DNA from: Roseiterribacter gracilis
GTDB lineage: Bacteria > Pseudomonadota > Alphaproteobacteria > BOG-932 > Roseiterribacteraceae
Reading direction: 5' to 3'
NCBI GenBank assembly: GCA_018332375.1
Contig: BOPV01000001.1
Coordinates: 3,782,001-3,846,000 of the forward strand
Length of the DNA: 64,000 bases
A program made the translations under genes and the position numbers. The notes under the pieces are model-generated. The model was not told the origin of the DNA and did no database searches. It worked only from the letters and a program-made list of their open reading frames with translations. Numbering within the stretch: the first letter of the stretch is position 1; each line of letters opens with the position of its first letter. This document shows positions 53,638 to 63,116 of the stretch, piece by piece.

Positions 53638-54222
53638 CTACATGCGCTTGGTCTCGGGCGCCTGCACCGGCTCGGGCTGGCTGCTGAGGGCCGCCAGCAC
53701 GTCCTCGACCCGGTCCACCACCTTGAACAGGGTCAGGTGCTTGTCGGTCAGGAAACCCTCGGCCAGCGCGTGCCGCACGAAGGCGAGCAGCGGGTCGTAA
53801 TAGCCGGCGATGTTCACGAAGATCACAGAGCGGTCGTGCAGACCGAGCTGCTTCCACGTGATGATCTCGAAGGCCTCATCCAACGTGCCGTAGCCGCCGG
53901 GCAGCACCACGAACGCCTCGGCCCGGTCGACCATCATACGTTTGCGCACGTGCATCGAATCGACGACATGCAACTCGGTCAGTGCGAGATGCGCGATCTC
54001 TTTGACCTGAATGTGCTGCGGGATGATGCCGATCACCTCGCCGCCGGCCGCAAGTGCAGCATCCGCGACGATGCCCATCAGCCCGACCTTGCCACCGCCA
54101 TACACGGTGCGAATGCCGTTGCTGCCTAAAACTGTCCCGATCGCGCGCGCAGCGTCTTTGTAGATCGGCTTTACGTTTTCCGACGCACCGCAATAGACGC
54201 AGACCGAGGCGGGAAGAGACAT
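53638..54222 (-). CDS. LOG-family phosphoribohydrolase
   Basis: A 194-aa Rossmann-fold protein of the LOG (Lonely Guy, TIGR00730) family. The motif PGGYGTLDE at residues 108-116 and YGGGKVGLMGIVADAALAAG are diagnostic. Family members cleave nucleoside monophosphates to base and ribose phosphate. In bacteria the physiological substrate is often unknown. The ATG at 54222 matches the family start SVCVYCGAS. Divergent from the cytochrome c' gene, 119 bp apart. Confidence 0.92.
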   Translation of the reverse strand: MSLPASVCVYCGASENVKPIYKDAARAIGTVLGSNGIRTVYGGGKVGLMGIVADAALAAGGEVIGIIPQHIQVKEIAHLALTELHVVDSMHVRKRMMVDRAEAFVVLPGGYGTLDEAFEIITWKQLGLHDRSVIFVNIAGYYDPLLAFVRHALAEGFLTDKHLTLFKVVDRVEDVLAALSSQPEPVQAPETKRM

Positions 54223-54341
54223 GCCGGGAATTTCCACTTGTGCCGCGCCGTCATGCACGGGAAGGATCAATCGCAGATACGACGAAGGTATGGGGCGGGG
54301 CGCACCCGCCTGGCAAGCGAACGAACAAACGGAGGGATGGA

Positions 54342-54800
54342 ATGCGAGTTCCGATGATGGCGCTGGTAGCGGGCGCAATGGTGGCGATCGCGGGTGTCGC
54401 CGTGGCGCAAGCGCCGTCGGTTGGCGACGTGATCAAGACGCGGCAAGCCAATCTGAAACAGATGGGCGGCGCCATGAAAACGTTGGGGGACATGGCGAAA
54501 AGCGGCACCGTCGACAAGGCGGCCGGCACCGAAGCCGCGAAGAAGCTCGACGGTCATGCACAAAACATCGCCACCTGGTTCCCGGTCGGTTCGGGTCCCG
54601 AAAGCGGCGTTGAAACCAAGGCCAAGCCCGAGATTTGGGCCAAGCAGGACGATTTCAAGAAAGCGGCGGACGGGCTGAAGGCCGAAACCGGCAAGATGCA
54701 GCTCGCGGTCGATAGCGGCGACGCGGCCAAGCTCGGCGCGCAAGTCGCAGCAACGGGCAAAGCCTGCGGCACCTGCCACGAACAGTTCCGGTCCAAATGA
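54342..54800 (+). CDS. Cytochrome c' (class II c-type cytochrome)
   Basis: A 152-aa periplasmic haem protein. A signal peptide (1-22) precedes a four-helix-bundle domain with the haem motif Cys142-GT-Cys145-His146 near the C-terminus, the class II position. These proteins bind NO or act in electron transfer. GGAGGG lies before the ATG. The start of the cytochrome b gene overlaps its stop by 4 bp, so the two are a unit. Confidence 0.9.
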   Translation: MRVPMMALVAGAMVAIAGVAVAQAPSVGDVIKTRQANLKQMGGAMKTLGDMAKSGTVDKAAGTEAAKKLDGHAQNIATWFPVGSGPESGVETKAKPEIWAKQDDFKKAADGLKAETGKMQLAVDSGDAAKLGAQVAATGKACGTCHEQFRSK

Positions 54801-55468
54801 GACAAGACGAACGGCACGTCCCGATCTGGGACGTGCCGGTACGCCTGTTTCACTGGTTGGTCGTCGTGCTGGTCGCGACGCAATTCCTGACCGCTGAATT
54901 CGATGCCTGGGAGCTGCACAAGCTGTCCGGCTACTGCGTGCTGGCCCTGGTTCTGTTCCGCATTGTCTGGGGCTTTGCCGGCACCAGCACGGCACGCTTT
55001 GCGACGTTCGTGCGCGGCCCCGCAGCGATCCGTGCCTATGCGCGCAGCTTCTGGTCGCGCACCGCCGAACATGCAGTCGGGCACAATCCGATGGGCGCCT
55101 TGTCGGTCGTCGGCATGTTGACGCTGTTGTTGGCACAAGCCGGCACCGGCCTGTTCGCGATGGATACCGACACGGGTCTCGTGTCGGGCCCGCTGGCGCA
55201 TCTGGTCGGCGACGACACCGCGTTCAAATTCACCGCGGTTCACGAATTCCTCTCGGGCATCGTGCAGATTTTGATCGGCCTGCATGTGCTGATGATTCTG
55301 TATTACGCGATTCGCAAGCGCGAGAATCTCATCATGCCGATGATCGTCGGCACCAAGCGTCTTGCAGCGCATGTGCAGGCACCGCCGATGAATGCCTATG
55401 CGATCCGTGCGCTGCTTGTAGCCGCCGCGATCGCCATCTTTGTTGTTCTGCTAGTTACGCGGCTTTGA
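54797..55468 (+). CDS. Cytochrome b561-type membrane protein
   Basis: A 223-aa protein with at least four membrane helices and His residues placed for b-haem: LFHWLVVVLVATQFL, WELHKLSGYCVLALVLFRIV, FTAVHEFLSGIVQILIGLHV. It matches the bacterial cytochrome b561/Ni-Fe hydrogenase b-type group. It probably passes electrons from the quinone pool to the coupled cytochrome c'. The 3' end overlaps the convergent unknown gene by 14 bp. Confidence 0.88.
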   Translation: MRQDERHVPIWDVPVRLFHWLVVVLVATQFLTAEFDAWELHKLSGYCVLALVLFRIVWGFAGTSTARFATFVRGPAAIRAYARSFWSRTAEHAVGHNPMGALSVVGMLTLLLAQAGTGLFAMDTDTGLVSGPLAHLVGDDTAFKFTAVHEFLSGIVQILIGLHVLMILYYAIRKRENLIMPMIVGTKRLAAHVQAPPMNAYAIRALLVAAAIAIFVVLLVTRL

Positions 55469-55919
55469 GTTTTTCGACGTGCGGGCGGCTTGCCTGCACG
55501 AAGCACAAAATCTCGACCAGCACTTTGTCGATGGTTGCGGCGCCGTCGAGCACGACGTCCCACAGCAACAAGATCGTTTGATCCTGCGCGACGCGAGCGG
55601 TGACGCCGTCTTTGCCGCGCAAGGTCCCCATCAGCGTGCGCAGCGACGCGCGGCGCGTCCGTGATTCGGCGGTGTAGGGCAGGCGCACGGTGCGTGCTTC
55701 GATGGTGCAGCGTGTGGTTGCGTGCACGCGTGTCAGGATGACCTGCATCGGAAGACCACCCGCAGCGACGCCTAGGCGCACGACGGCAGGCGCTTCGCTG
55801 GCGACCGGGCGCCCATGCTCGTCGACCGTGACCGAGCCCAAAGCGGGCTCGCCCAAGGCTTCCAAGCGGCGGACCAGGTCGGCGATTCGCGCGGGGTCGA
55901 GATTGAGTTGCGATGACAC
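55455..55919 (-). CDS. Unknown 154-aa protein
   Basis: A 154-aa soluble protein with no signal peptide, membrane segment or metal motif. It has an Ala/Leu-rich N-terminus, a central beta-rich part (VVRLGVAAGGLPMQVILTRV) and a helical C-terminus. I do not recognise the family. It overlaps the cytochrome b gene at the 3' end and is divergent from an acetyltransferase gene. Coding character is supported by its length and by GC-rich third positions. Confidence 0.6.
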   Translation of the reverse strand: MSSQLNLDPARIADLVRRLEALGEPALGSVTVDEHGRPVASEAPAVVRLGVAAGGLPMQVILTRVHATTRCTIEARTVRLPYTAESRTRRASLRTLMGTLRGKDGVTARVAQDQTILLLWDVVLDGAATIDKVLVEILCFVQASRPHVEKLKAA

Positions 55920-55974
55920 GGCTCAAGCCCATAGGGTCGCCGCGTAAAAACTTTGCTTATTCCGTGTGGAATTC

Positions 55975-56622
55975 ATGACGCCTGCAAACGAGGCCGGACC
56001 CGATCCGCTCGACGTACATCCGATGCCGGGTCACCCACGCGTCACGTATCTCAAGCCCTACGTGACGCGGCCCAATATCGAGGTCGGCGACTTCACCTAT
56101 TACGACGATCCGACCGGCGCCGACGCGTTCGAGCGCAATGTGCTCTATCACTTCGAGTTCACGGGCGATTGGCTGCGGATCGGCCGGTTCTGCGCCATCG
56201 CGGCTGAGACCAAGTTCATCATGAACGGCGCCAATCATCGCACCGAAGGTTTCTCGACCTATCCGTTCCTGATTTTCGGCAATCGCTGGGCCGGGCGCTT
56301 TCCCGAAGAGATCGATTTCCCCAAGCGCGGCGACACGGTGATCGGGAACGACGTTTGGATCGGCTTTGACTCGCTGATCATGCCGGGGGTGAAGATCGGC
56401 GACGGCGCGATCGTGGCCGCGCGCAGCGTCGTGACGCGCGACGTGCCGCCCTACACGGTTGTCGGCGGGAATCCGGCGGCGGTGCTGAAACAGCGGTTCG
56501 ACGACGCGACCATCGCCGCGCTGTTGGAAATCCGTTGGTGGGATTGGTCGGCGGAGAAGATCACGCGCAACATCGGCGCCATTGGGCGCGCCGATCTGTC
56601 CGCGCTGAAGAGCGCCGCTTAG
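55975..56622 (+). CDS. Hexapeptide-repeat O-acetyltransferase (Vat/CatB-like)
   Basis: A 215-aa protein with a left-handed beta-helix typical of xenobiotic acetyltransferases. The signature [20 protein letters not shown] and the hexapeptides [20 protein letters not shown] and [20 protein letters not shown] are present. The catalytic His is probably in [12 protein letters not shown]. It transfers acetyl groups to sugars or antibiotics; most chromosomal members do not confer resistance. The ATG at 55975 is preferred to the GTG at 55966. Confidence 0.85.
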   Translation: MTPANEAGPDPLDVHPMPGHPRVTYLKPYVTRPNIEVGDFTYYDDPTGADAFERNVLYHFEFTGDWLRIGRFCAIAAETKFIMNGANHRTEGFSTYPFLIFGNRWAGRFPEEIDFPKRGDTVIGNDVWIGFDSLIMPGVKIGDGAIVAARSVVTRDVPPYTVVGGNPAAVLKQRFDDATIAALLEIRWWDWSAEKITRNIGAIGRADLSALKSAA

Positions 56623-57197
56623 GGCAGAATCAAAACCCCGACGCCGTCATCGACGAGGCGCCAGATTTCGTCGATCTCGCCGTTGGTAACGGCGATGCAG
56701 CCGTTGGTCCAATCGCGCGGCAACTTGGTCGGCGGAAAGCCGTTCGGCGTGCCGTGGATCATGATGAAGTCGCCGGGATCGAGTCCGATTGCGTTCGACC
56801 GCACGCGGTCGTCGGCGTTCGGGTACGAGATCTTCAGCGCGCGATGGAACGAGCTGTTCTCTTTGCGCGACTGAATCCAATAGGTGCCTTCGGGCGTACG
56901 GCCGTCCCCGCGCATCAGCTTGGGACCGACCGGGACTTTGCCGAGATGGACCTTGTAGGTGCGCAGCACTTGTTCGCCGTGTTTCAGCTCCATCACGCGT
57001 GCGGATTTGTGCACGACGATGAGATCGGCTTTTGCGCCGGGGCGTTCGAGGTTCAACGCGCCCGGACCGGCTGGCGCACCGCCGCCGGAGGCCGCAGCCA
57101 TGTCGACAGGGGCCGTGACCGTGACGAAAACCAGCGCAAGCGATACAAAGAGAGGCCGCAGAGTCGCGGCCATCTTGCTCACGAAAAGATCCCTCAT
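56619..57197 (-). CDS. L,D-transpeptidase (YkuD family)
   Basis: A 192-aa exported protein. A signal peptide (about 1-36) is followed by a YkuD domain with His148 ([10 protein letters not shown]) and Cys167 ([15 protein letters not shown]). It forms 3-3 peptidoglycan cross-links or attaches proteins to the wall. The 3' end overlaps the acetyltransferase by 4 bp. Divergent from another L,D-transpeptidase; the alternative start at Met9 would shorten the leader. Confidence 0.9.
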   Translation of the reverse strand: MRDLFVSKMAATLRPLFVSLALVFVTVTAPVDMAAASGGGAPAGPGALNLERPGAKADLIVVHKSARVMELKHGEQVLRTYKVHLGKVPVGPKLMRGDGRTPEGTYWIQSRKENSSFHRALKISYPNADDRVRSNAIGLDPGDFIMIHGTPNGFPPTKLPRDWTNGCIAVTNGEIDEIWRLVDDGVGVLILP

Positions 57198-57270
57198 CCC
57201 GATGCCGCTCTTTTTGTACCGGTCGAACAGCCGGCCCTTGATTCGTACCGTAGCCTACCGCGCTTGCGGT

Positions 57271-58209
57271 ATGGTTAACACAACTACGTTCGCCAGTGCA
57301 CTGATTTCGATTGGGATTCTGGCTGCGGACCCAGCCGTGGCAGCGCCGACCGAGAAGGTCGCGGCGCCGGCGGCGGCAGCGAACCCGATCTTGGGTTCGG
57401 GCTTCGTCGGGCAGATGCAGACCTACACGACCGCGTACGAAGACTCGCTCCCCGAGATCGCGCGCAAGTTCAACATGGGCTACGTCGAAATCATCGCGGC
57501 CAATCCCGGACTCGATCCGTGGGTGCCAGGCGCGGGCAAGCAGGTCGTGATTCCGACTTGGCACATTCTTCCCGGCGCCGCGCATGAAGGCATCGTCGTC
57601 AATGTCGGCGAGATGCGCATGTACTGGTATCACGACGGTTCGGTCGAAACCCATCCGATCGGGATCGGGCGCGAAGGCAAAGAGACGCCGCGCGGTTCGA
57701 CGACGGTCGTGCGCAAACAAGAAAAGCCGACCTGGTATCCGACTGAAGGTACGCGCAAGGACAAGCCGTATCTGTCAGCCGCGGTTGGGCCGGGCCCCGA
57801 CAATCCGCTCGGCGAATACGCGATGTATCTCGGCTGGCGCTCGTATCTGATTCACGGGACCAACAATTGGATGGGCATCGGACGCCAGGCGTCGCGTGGT
57901 TGCATCCGCATGTATCCCGAAGACATCGCGTCGGTGTTTCCGCGCGTGCCGGTCGGCACCAAAGTCACCGCCGTCAACCAGTCGATCAAAGCGGCGTGGC
58001 TGAACGATCAGCTGTGGCTGGAGATTCACCCGGATTCAAAGCAGGCCGATGAAGTCGAAGCGGATGGCCGCTTCACCTACGCGCTGCCTGATGGGTTCCT
58101 CAAAAACATTTTGGCCGCCGCCGGGTCCGCTTCCAATCGTATCGACTGGGAAGCGGTCCGGCAGGCGGCCAAAGACCGGAAAGGATATCCGGTTCAGATC
58201 ACGCGATGA
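57271..58209 (+). CDS. L,D-transpeptidase with LysM domain (ErfK-like)
   Basis: A 312-aa exported protein with a signal peptide (1-25), a LysM-type peptidoglycan-binding domain (about 50-96, TTAYEDSLPEIARKFNMGYV) and a YkuD domain. His195 (SYLIHGTNNWMGIG) and Cys211 (SRGCIRMYPEDIAS) form the catalytic pair. It cross-links peptidoglycan or attaches lipoproteins. The ATG at 57271 is chosen because it opens the signal peptide. It is close to an Lpp-like lipoprotein gene, a plausible substrate. Confidence 0.9.
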   Translation: MVNTTTFASALISIGILAADPAVAAPTEKVAAPAAAANPILGSGFVGQMQTYTTAYEDSLPEIARKFNMGYVEIIAANPGLDPWVPGAGKQVVIPTWHILPGAAHEGIVVNVGEMRMYWYHDGSVETHPIGIGREGKETPRGSTTVVRKQEKPTWYPTEGTRKDKPYLSAAVGPGPDNPLGEYAMYLGWRSYLIHGTNNWMGIGRQASRGCIRMYPEDIASVFPRVPVGTKVTAVNQSIKAAWLNDQLWLEIHPDSKQADEVEADGRFTYALPDGFLKNILAAAGSASNRIDWEAVRQAAKDRKGYPVQITR

Positions 58210-58227
58210 GGGACGCGTGAGCGTCCC
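58210..58227. terminator. Stem-loop between the LysM transpeptidase and the Lpp-like gene
   Basis: GGGACGC-GTGA-GCGTCCC forms a 7-bp stem between the two convergent genes. No T tract follows, so termination would be weak or rho-assisted. Confidence 0.5.
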
Positions 58228-58240
58228 AAATCGCTGATCA

Positions 58241-58486
58241 TTACTTGCGCATCGACGAGCGACCGGCGCGGGCGTTCGCTTCAGCAGCTTGCTGCGCGGC
58301 CTTCGCGGCGTCAGCAGCCTGAGCGGCGCTCTTCGCAGCGCTTTCAGCGGCCATCTTCGCGTCCGACACGTCCTTGCTCAGCTTGGCAGTCGTGGTCGTG
58401 TCAGTGGTCTGCGAGCAGGCCGCGACCAGCGCGGTGCAAGCGACCGCGAACATGCCGGCGCCGATCTTACGGGTGATGGTCGTCAT
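58241..58486 (-). CDS. Small Ala-rich coiled-coil lipoprotein (Lpp-like)
   Basis: An 81-aa lipoprotein with lipobox VAAC (Cys24). The mature 58 residues are an Ala/Lys-rich coiled coil (SKDVSDAKMAAESAAKSAAQ) ending in RSSMRK, reminiscent of murein lipoprotein. The final Arg-Lys would be the residue linked to the wall if it is a Braun-type lipoprotein. GAGGAA precedes the ATG, and a promoter is visible upstream. Its neighbour, an L,D-transpeptidase, is the enzyme type that attaches such proteins. Confidence 0.75.
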   Translation of the reverse strand: MTTITRKIGAGMFAVACTALVAACSQTTDTTTTAKLSKDVSDAKMAAESAAKSAAQAADAAKAAQQAAEANARAGRSSMRK

Positions 58487-58886
58487 GTGTAATTTCCTCT
58501 TCTTCTCAAGCGGTTATGGGTCAGGTCGGCCTGTGGTTAGGCTTCTCCTGGTTTCAATAAACGACTCAACCCGCGCTGTAAATCCGCTGTACGCATAAAA
58601 TCCCAGCGATTCCGCCCCTTTCGAGGCTGCTTCCCCGAGATCACCGCAGGTCAAAATCGGCCACGAGAGGCGATGTCGCGCGGGGCAAACACCGCAGCCA
58701 GACGGCCGACGTGAAGCAGCAAACGCCGTTCGACGGTTTCCGATCCACGGACAAATGCAGGGGCGTTCCGATTGTGGCCAATTGGCACCAGACCAACCGG
58801 CCGAACGCGGTCCTAGCCACGTCCTAGGGACATGCGCCTAGATCCTCACCGGGCCGGTCGGCCCATACACGCCAGGGAGGCCGCGC
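58487..58886. other. 400-bp intergenic region
   Basis: No gene is recognised. On the minus strand, 58554-58582 holds the lipoprotein promoter candidate. At 58812-58841 three CCTAG words occur in 30 bp (58812, 58823, 58837), including GTCCTAG-CCAC-GTCCTAG as a direct repeat and the near-palindrome GTCCTAGGGAC, just before the DUF1428 gene. CTAG is rare in GC-rich alphaproteobacterial DNA. The rest shows no clear structure. Confidence 0.5.
58554..58582 (-). promoter_or_regulatory. Promoter candidate of the Lpp-like gene
   Basis: Reading the minus strand, TTTACA (-35) and TATTGA (-10) are spaced 17 bp. This is close to the sigma-70 consensus and would start about 60 nt before the ATG at 58486. 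Confidence 0.5.
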
Positions 58887-59243
58887 ATGCCGTTCTATGT
58901 CGATGGGTTTGTCGTCCCGGTGCCGAAGAAGAAGCTCGACACCTATCTCAAATTCGCGCGCAAGGCGGCCAAGGTCTGGCGCGAATACGGCGCGCTGCAA
59001 TGTGTCGAATGTGTCGGCGACGACGTGCCGGTGGGCAAGCAGACGTCGTTCACGCGCGCGGTCGAATTGAAGAAAGACGAAGTCGTCGTCTTCTCCTGGA
59101 TCACCTACAAATCGCGCGCCGATCGCGACCGGGTGATGAAACGCGTCATGGCGGATCCGCGCTTGCAGATGGCGCCCGAAGATCGACCGTTCGACGCCAA
59201 GCGCATGATCTTCGGCGGCTTCAAATCGCGCGTTGCGCTTTAA
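58887..59243 (+). CDS. DUF1428 protein (YbaA-like)
   Basis: A 118-aa soluble protein of the DUF1428 family, recognised by MPFYVDGFVVPVPKKKLDTY, CVECVGDDVPVGKQTSFTRA and the C-terminal FDAKRMIFGGFKS. The structure is a dimeric alpha/beta barrel fold of unknown activity. The gene has an upstream GGGAGG ribosome site and overlaps the convergent arsC-like gene by 4 bp. Confidence 0.88.
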   Translation: MPFYVDGFVVPVPKKKLDTYLKFARKAAKVWREYGALQCVECVGDDVPVGKQTSFTRAVELKKDEVVVFSWITYKSRADRDRVMKRVMADPRLQMAPEDRPFDAKRMIFGGFKSRVAL

Positions 59244-59587
59244 GCGAACAGCTTCGCGTAATCGTCGGGTTTGAATCCGACGAGCAGTTTGCCGCCGCTT
59301 TCCAACACCGGTCGTTTAATCATCGACGGCTGCGCCAGCATCAGCGCGATCGCTTTCTTTTCGGTCAGGCCTTCTTTGTCCTTGTCGGGCAAGGCGCGAA
59401 ACGTCGTGCCGCTGCGGTTGAGCAGAATTTCCCAACTGACTTTCTTGGCCCAGGACTCAAGTTTCGCAGCCTCGATCCCTGCGGCTTTGTAGTCGTGGAA
59501 TCCGTATTTAACGTTGTGCGCGTCAAGCCAAGCGCGCGCCTTCTTGATCGTGTCGCAGTTTTTGATTCCGTACATGATGGTCGGCAT
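59240..59587 (-). CDS. ArsC/Spx-family protein (YffB-like)
   Basis: A 115-aa thioredoxin-fold protein of the ArsC/YffB group. The active-site region MYGIKNCDTIKKARAWLDAH places Cys11. Family members reduce arsenate or interact with glutathione; YffB itself does not reduce arsenate well. The ATG at 59587 is the T of the fhs stop codon overlap. It follows fhs directly on the same strand. Confidence 0.87.
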   Translation of the reverse strand: MPTIMYGIKNCDTIKKARAWLDAHNVKYGFHDYKAAGIEAAKLESWAKKVSWEILLNRSGTTFRALPDKDKEGLTEKKAIALMLAQPSMIKRPVLESGGKLLVGFKPDDYAKLFA

Positions 59588-61257
59588 CAGAACAGGCCCT
59601 CGATACGTCCGTGTGCGTCGAGATGAATGAGATTGGCGCTGGGTGCGCGCGGCAGGCCCGGCATGGTCATGACGTTCCCGCAAATCGCGACGACGAAGCC
59701 CGCGCCGGCCGACAGACGCACTTCGCGCACCGGCAAAATATGACCCTCAGGCGCGCCCAGCAGCGTCTCGTCGGCGGAAAACGAATAGGGCGTCTTGGCG
59801 ATGCAGACGGGCAAGTTGTTCCAGCCTTCGCGCTCGAACCGCGCCAGGTCTTTTTCCGCGCGCGCCGACAGAGCGATGCCGCCGGCGTGATAGATCGAGC
59901 GTGCGATGGTTTCGATTTTGTCTTTGAGCGGCAGGTCCAGCGCGTAGAGCGGCGCGAAGTTCGATGTCTTCTGCGTCAGCGCCACGACTTCGTGCGCCAG
60001 CTCTTCGGCGCCTGCACTGCCCTTGGCCCAGTGGCGGCACACGATGGCTTTGACGCCGAATTTGTCGGCGCAGAATTTTGCCAACTGCGCATGTTCGGCG
60101 TCGGTGTCGCCGGCAAAGTGATTGATGCCGACCACGACGGGCACGCCGTAGCGTTGCATGTTCTCAATATGCCGGCCCAGCGAGGCGAGACCGCGTGCCA
60201 GAATCTCGGCGTTCGGTTCGGTCACGTTTTTGAGCGGCGCGCCGCCTTGATATTTGAGCGCGCGCAAGGTCGCGACGATCACCACTGCCGACGGCGTCAG
60301 GCCGGCGCTGCGGCATTTAATGTCGAAGAATTTCTCGGCGCCAAGATCGGCACCGAATCCGGCCTCGGTGACGGCGAAGTCGCCGAGCTTCATCGCGGTG
60401 CGCGTCGCAATCACCGAATTGCAGCCATGGGCGATGTTGGCGAACGGGCCGCCATGCACCAGCACCGGATTGTGTTCGAGCGTCTGCACCAGATTTGGTT
60501 GGATCGCATCGCGTAACAGTGCCGCCATCGCGCCCGCGGCTTGCAGATCACCGGCCGTCACCGGCGTGCCGTCGCGTTTGCGCGCAACGACGATGCGCGC
60601 GAGCCGCGCCTGCAGATCGACCAGATCGTCGGCCAGGCACAGGATCGCCATCACTTCGGATGCGACCGTGATGTCGAAACCGGTTTCGCGCGGCAAACCG
60701 TTTTCGCCTTCGCCGAGTCCGATCGTGATCTTGCGTAGCGCGCGGTCATTGACGTCGGCGACGCGGCGCCAGGTGATGGCGCGCAGATCGATGTCGAGCG
60801 CGTTGCCCCAATAGATGTGGTTGTCGAGCATCGCCGCGAGCAGATTGTGTGCGGCGGTGATGGCGTGGAAGTCGCCGGTGAAATGCAGGTTGATCGCTTC
60901 CATCGGCGCGACTTGCGCGCGTCCGCCGCCGGTCGCACCGCCTTTGCGCCCGAACACCGGACCCAGCGACGGCTCGCGCAGCGCAACCACCGCGCGCTTG
61001 CCAATCCGGTTCAGCGCATCGCCGAGCCCGATCGTCGTCGTCGTCTTGCCTTCACCGGGCGGCGTCGGATTGATCGCGGTGACGAGAATGAGATGACCGT
61101 CGGGTTTGCCGCGCAGCTGCTCGACATAGTCAAGGTCGAGCTTCGCTAGATGCCGGCCATGGGTGAAAACCGATTCGGCAGGAATGCCAGCTTTGTCGGC
61201 GATCTCGCCAATCTTTTTCAGCGTGACAGTACGAGCGACTTCGATATCGGTCGTCAT
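59587..61257 (-). CDS. fhs: Formate-tetrahydrofolate ligase
   Basis: A 556-aa enzyme that makes 10-formyl-THF from formate, ATP and THF. The signature [20 protein letters not shown] is the P-loop, and later conserved stretches include [20 protein letters not shown]. It supplies one-carbon units for purines and is common in methylotrophs and alphaproteobacteria. Divergent from the dehydratase gene, 62 bp apart. Confidence 0.97.
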   Translation of the reverse strand: MTTDIEVARTVTLKKIGEIADKAGIPAESVFTHGRHLAKLDLDYVEQLRGKPDGHLILVTAINPTPPGEGKTTTTIGLGDALNRIGKRAVVALREPSLGPVFGRKGGATGGGRAQVAPMEAINLHFTGDFHAITAAHNLLAAMLDNHIYWGNALDIDLRAITWRRVADVNDRALRKITIGLGEGENGLPRETGFDITVASEVMAILCLADDLVDLQARLARIVVARKRDGTPVTAGDLQAAGAMAALLRDAIQPNLVQTLEHNPVLVHGGPFANIAHGCNSVIATRTAMKLGDFAVTEAGFGADLGAEKFFDIKCRSAGLTPSAVVIVATLRALKYQGGAPLKNVTEPNAEILARGLASLGRHIENMQRYGVPVVVGINHFAGDTDAEHAQLAKFCADKFGVKAIVCRHWAKGSAGAEELAHEVVALTQKTSNFAPLYALDLPLKDKIETIARSIYHAGGIALSARAEKDLARFEREGWNNLPVCIAKTPYSFSADETLLGAPEGHILPVREVRLSAGAGFVVAICGNVMTMPGLPRAPSANLIHLDAHGRIEGLF

Positions 61258-61319
61258 GCTTCCCCCATGATTGGCCTCTGCTTTAGCGTCTGCCGCTCGA
61301 TGCTGGAAGGGACGAGAAG

Positions 61320-62279
61320 ATGGCTGCGTTGTTTGACAGGATCCTTGCAGCCCATGCCGCGATTCGACCGGACGTACCGGTGACGCCGCTGGTGCGCAGC
61401 GCGTCGTTGTCGGCGCTGTTCGGCTGTGAGCTTTGGTTCAAGCAGGAACATCTGCAACCGACCGGTTCGTTCAAGATTCGCGGTGCGACGAACAAGATTC
61501 GAACCTTGAACGCCGTGGCCCGCCGCGACGGCGTGATTACCGCGTCGACCGGCAATCATGGCCAGGCGCTGGCGTGTGCAGGTGCAGCGGCTGGCGTGAA
61601 CGTCACGGTCTTCGTGTCGTCTGCGGCGGCCAAAACCAAAACCGACGCGATTCGCGCGCGCGGCGCCACCTTGGTGCAAATCGACGGGCCGCCAATCGAA
61701 GCGGAGCTGCAGGCGCGCAAACACGCGGCCGAAATCGGCAAGCTCTATGTTTCGCCCTACAACGACGAAGACATCATGGCGGGACAGGGAACGTTGGGCG
61801 TCGAGCTGGCAGAGCAAGCGCCCGATCTCGACGCAGTCTTTATCGCAACCGGTGGCGGCGGCTTGATCGGCGGCACCGGCACGGCGCTGAAACAACTGTC
61901 GCCCAAGACGCGCATCGTCGGTGTCTGGCCCGCGAACTCCGCCTGCCTGCTGCGCGCATTGGAAGCGGGCGCAATCATCGACGTCGCCGAACAGGACACG
62001 CTGTCGGACGGAACGGCGGGTGCAATCGAACCGGGCTCGGTGACGTTTCCAGTGTGCCAGCGCGTGATCGACGAAACCGTCACGGTCAGCGAGGCCGAGA
62101 TTGCGGCTGCGATGCGCCACATCGCCGACGCCGAACATTGGATCGTCGAAGGCGCGGCCGGCGTCGCATTGGCGGGGTTGATCGAGCGCGCCGACGCCTA
62201 TCGCGGGAAGAAAGTTGCGGTCGTGCTCTGCGGCCGCAACATCGCGCTCGATCGGTTTCTGCAGGCGGTCAGCGCGTAG
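61320..62279 (+). CDS. Threonine/serine dehydratase (PLP fold II)
   Basis: A 319-aa pyridoxal-phosphate enzyme. The PLP lysine Lys52 is in [13 protein letters not shown], and the phosphate loop is [13 protein letters not shown]. It deaminates threonine or serine, or racemises serine. It lacks the C-terminal ACT-like regulatory domains of biosynthetic IlvA, so a catabolic type is more likely. The 3' end overlaps the FMN reductase by 11 bp. Confidence 0.88.
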   Translation: MAALFDRILAAHAAIRPDVPVTPLVRSASLSALFGCELWFKQEHLQPTGSFKIRGATNKIRTLNAVARRDGVITASTGNHGQALACAGAAAGVNVTVFVSSAAAKTKTDAIRARGATLVQIDGPPIEAELQARKHAAEIGKLYVSPYNDEDIMAGQGTLGVELAEQAPDLDAVFIATGGGGLIGGTGTALKQLSPKTRIVGVWPANSACLLRALEAGAIIDVAEQDTLSDGTAGAIEPGSVTFPVCQRVIDETVTVSEAEIAAAMRHIADAEHWIVEGAAGVALAGLIERADAYRGKKVAVVLCGRNIALDRFLQAVSA

Positions 62280-62829
62280 CGATCGTCTTCGTCCAGTCGG
62301 CGAACGCGGTCATGAACTTGGTGAGAAAGACTTTGGTTGCGTCGAGTTTGAGGTCGCCCTTGTCGTCGAGCAGGTCTTTGACGTTGCCGATATAGGCTTC
62401 CGGTTGCTGCAAGGTCAGCACGTCGAGAAAGACCAGTGTGTTGCGCAGCGCGACGTTGGCGCCAAAGCCGCCCAGCGCACCTGGCGAAACGCTGACCACG
62501 GCGCCCGCTTTGCCGCCGAACACGCTTTTGCCGTAGGGGCGCGAGCCGACATCGATCGCGTTCTTCAAACAGCCGGGGATCGACCGGTTATATTCCGGCG
62601 TTGCGAACAGAACCGCGTTGGCGCCGCGCACCGCATCGCGAAACTTCACCCAGGCAGCAGGCGGGTTCGCTTCGAGGTCTTCGTTGTAGAGCGGCAGGTC
62701 GCCGATCTCGACGATCTCGCAGGCAAGCGTCGGCGGCGCCAGCTTGCGCATCGCCACCGCGATTTTCCGCGTGAACGATTCTTTGCGCAGGCTTCCAACC
62801 AGCACGACGGCTTTCAACGCTTGGTCCAT
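62269..62829 (-). CDS. NADPH-dependent FMN reductase (ChrR-like)
   Basis: A 186-aa flavodoxin-fold enzyme. The FMN site VLVGSLRKESFTRKIAVAM and LFATPEYNRSIPGCLKNAID are characteristic. It reduces FMN, quinones or chromate with NAD(P)H. The gene overlaps the dehydratase gene at the 3' end. Confidence 0.88.
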   Translation of the reverse strand: MDQALKAVVLVGSLRKESFTRKIAVAMRKLAPPTLACEIVEIGDLPLYNEDLEANPPAAWVKFRDAVRGANAVLFATPEYNRSIPGCLKNAIDVGSRPYGKSVFGGKAGAVVSVSPGALGGFGANVALRNTLVFLDVLTLQQPEAYIGNVKDLLDDKGDLKLDATKVFLTKFMTAFADWTKTIATR

Positions 62830-62975
62830 CTCGTCACTCCAGACAATGCAAGGCGCGGATCATGCTTGGTGGAACCGCCTTTGTCTTGCCGGAAGCGACC
62901 AGGATGGCAGCGGTCAGGGCGCGTAGTCGCACCCTGACCGCGAAGCAGCTCGCGCAGCCAGTTCCTGGCAACGCG

Positions 62976-63104
62976 TCAGAAGATCCGGATCAGACGAATG
63001 CGTAGCTCGTCTTCTCTGATCCGCCGGACCGATGGCATCGGTCGTGCGCGGCGTCGTGAACCGGCCAGTGCCGACACGGCGTAACGCGGAAAAAGCTCGT
63101 TCAT
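62976..63104 (-). CDS. Possible 42-aa protein
   Basis: A short frame, MNELFPRYAVSALAGSRRRA..., Arg-rich, with GGAGC at 7 bp before the ATG. It starts 12 bp after the Cys-rich small protein on the same strand. It lacks recognisable domains and is kept only because of the good ribosome site and close spacing; it may be spurious. Confidence 0.3.
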   Translation of the reverse strand: MNELFPRYAVSALAGSRRRARPMPSVRRIREDELRIRLIRIF

Positions 63105-63116
63105 CGTTGCTCCATT

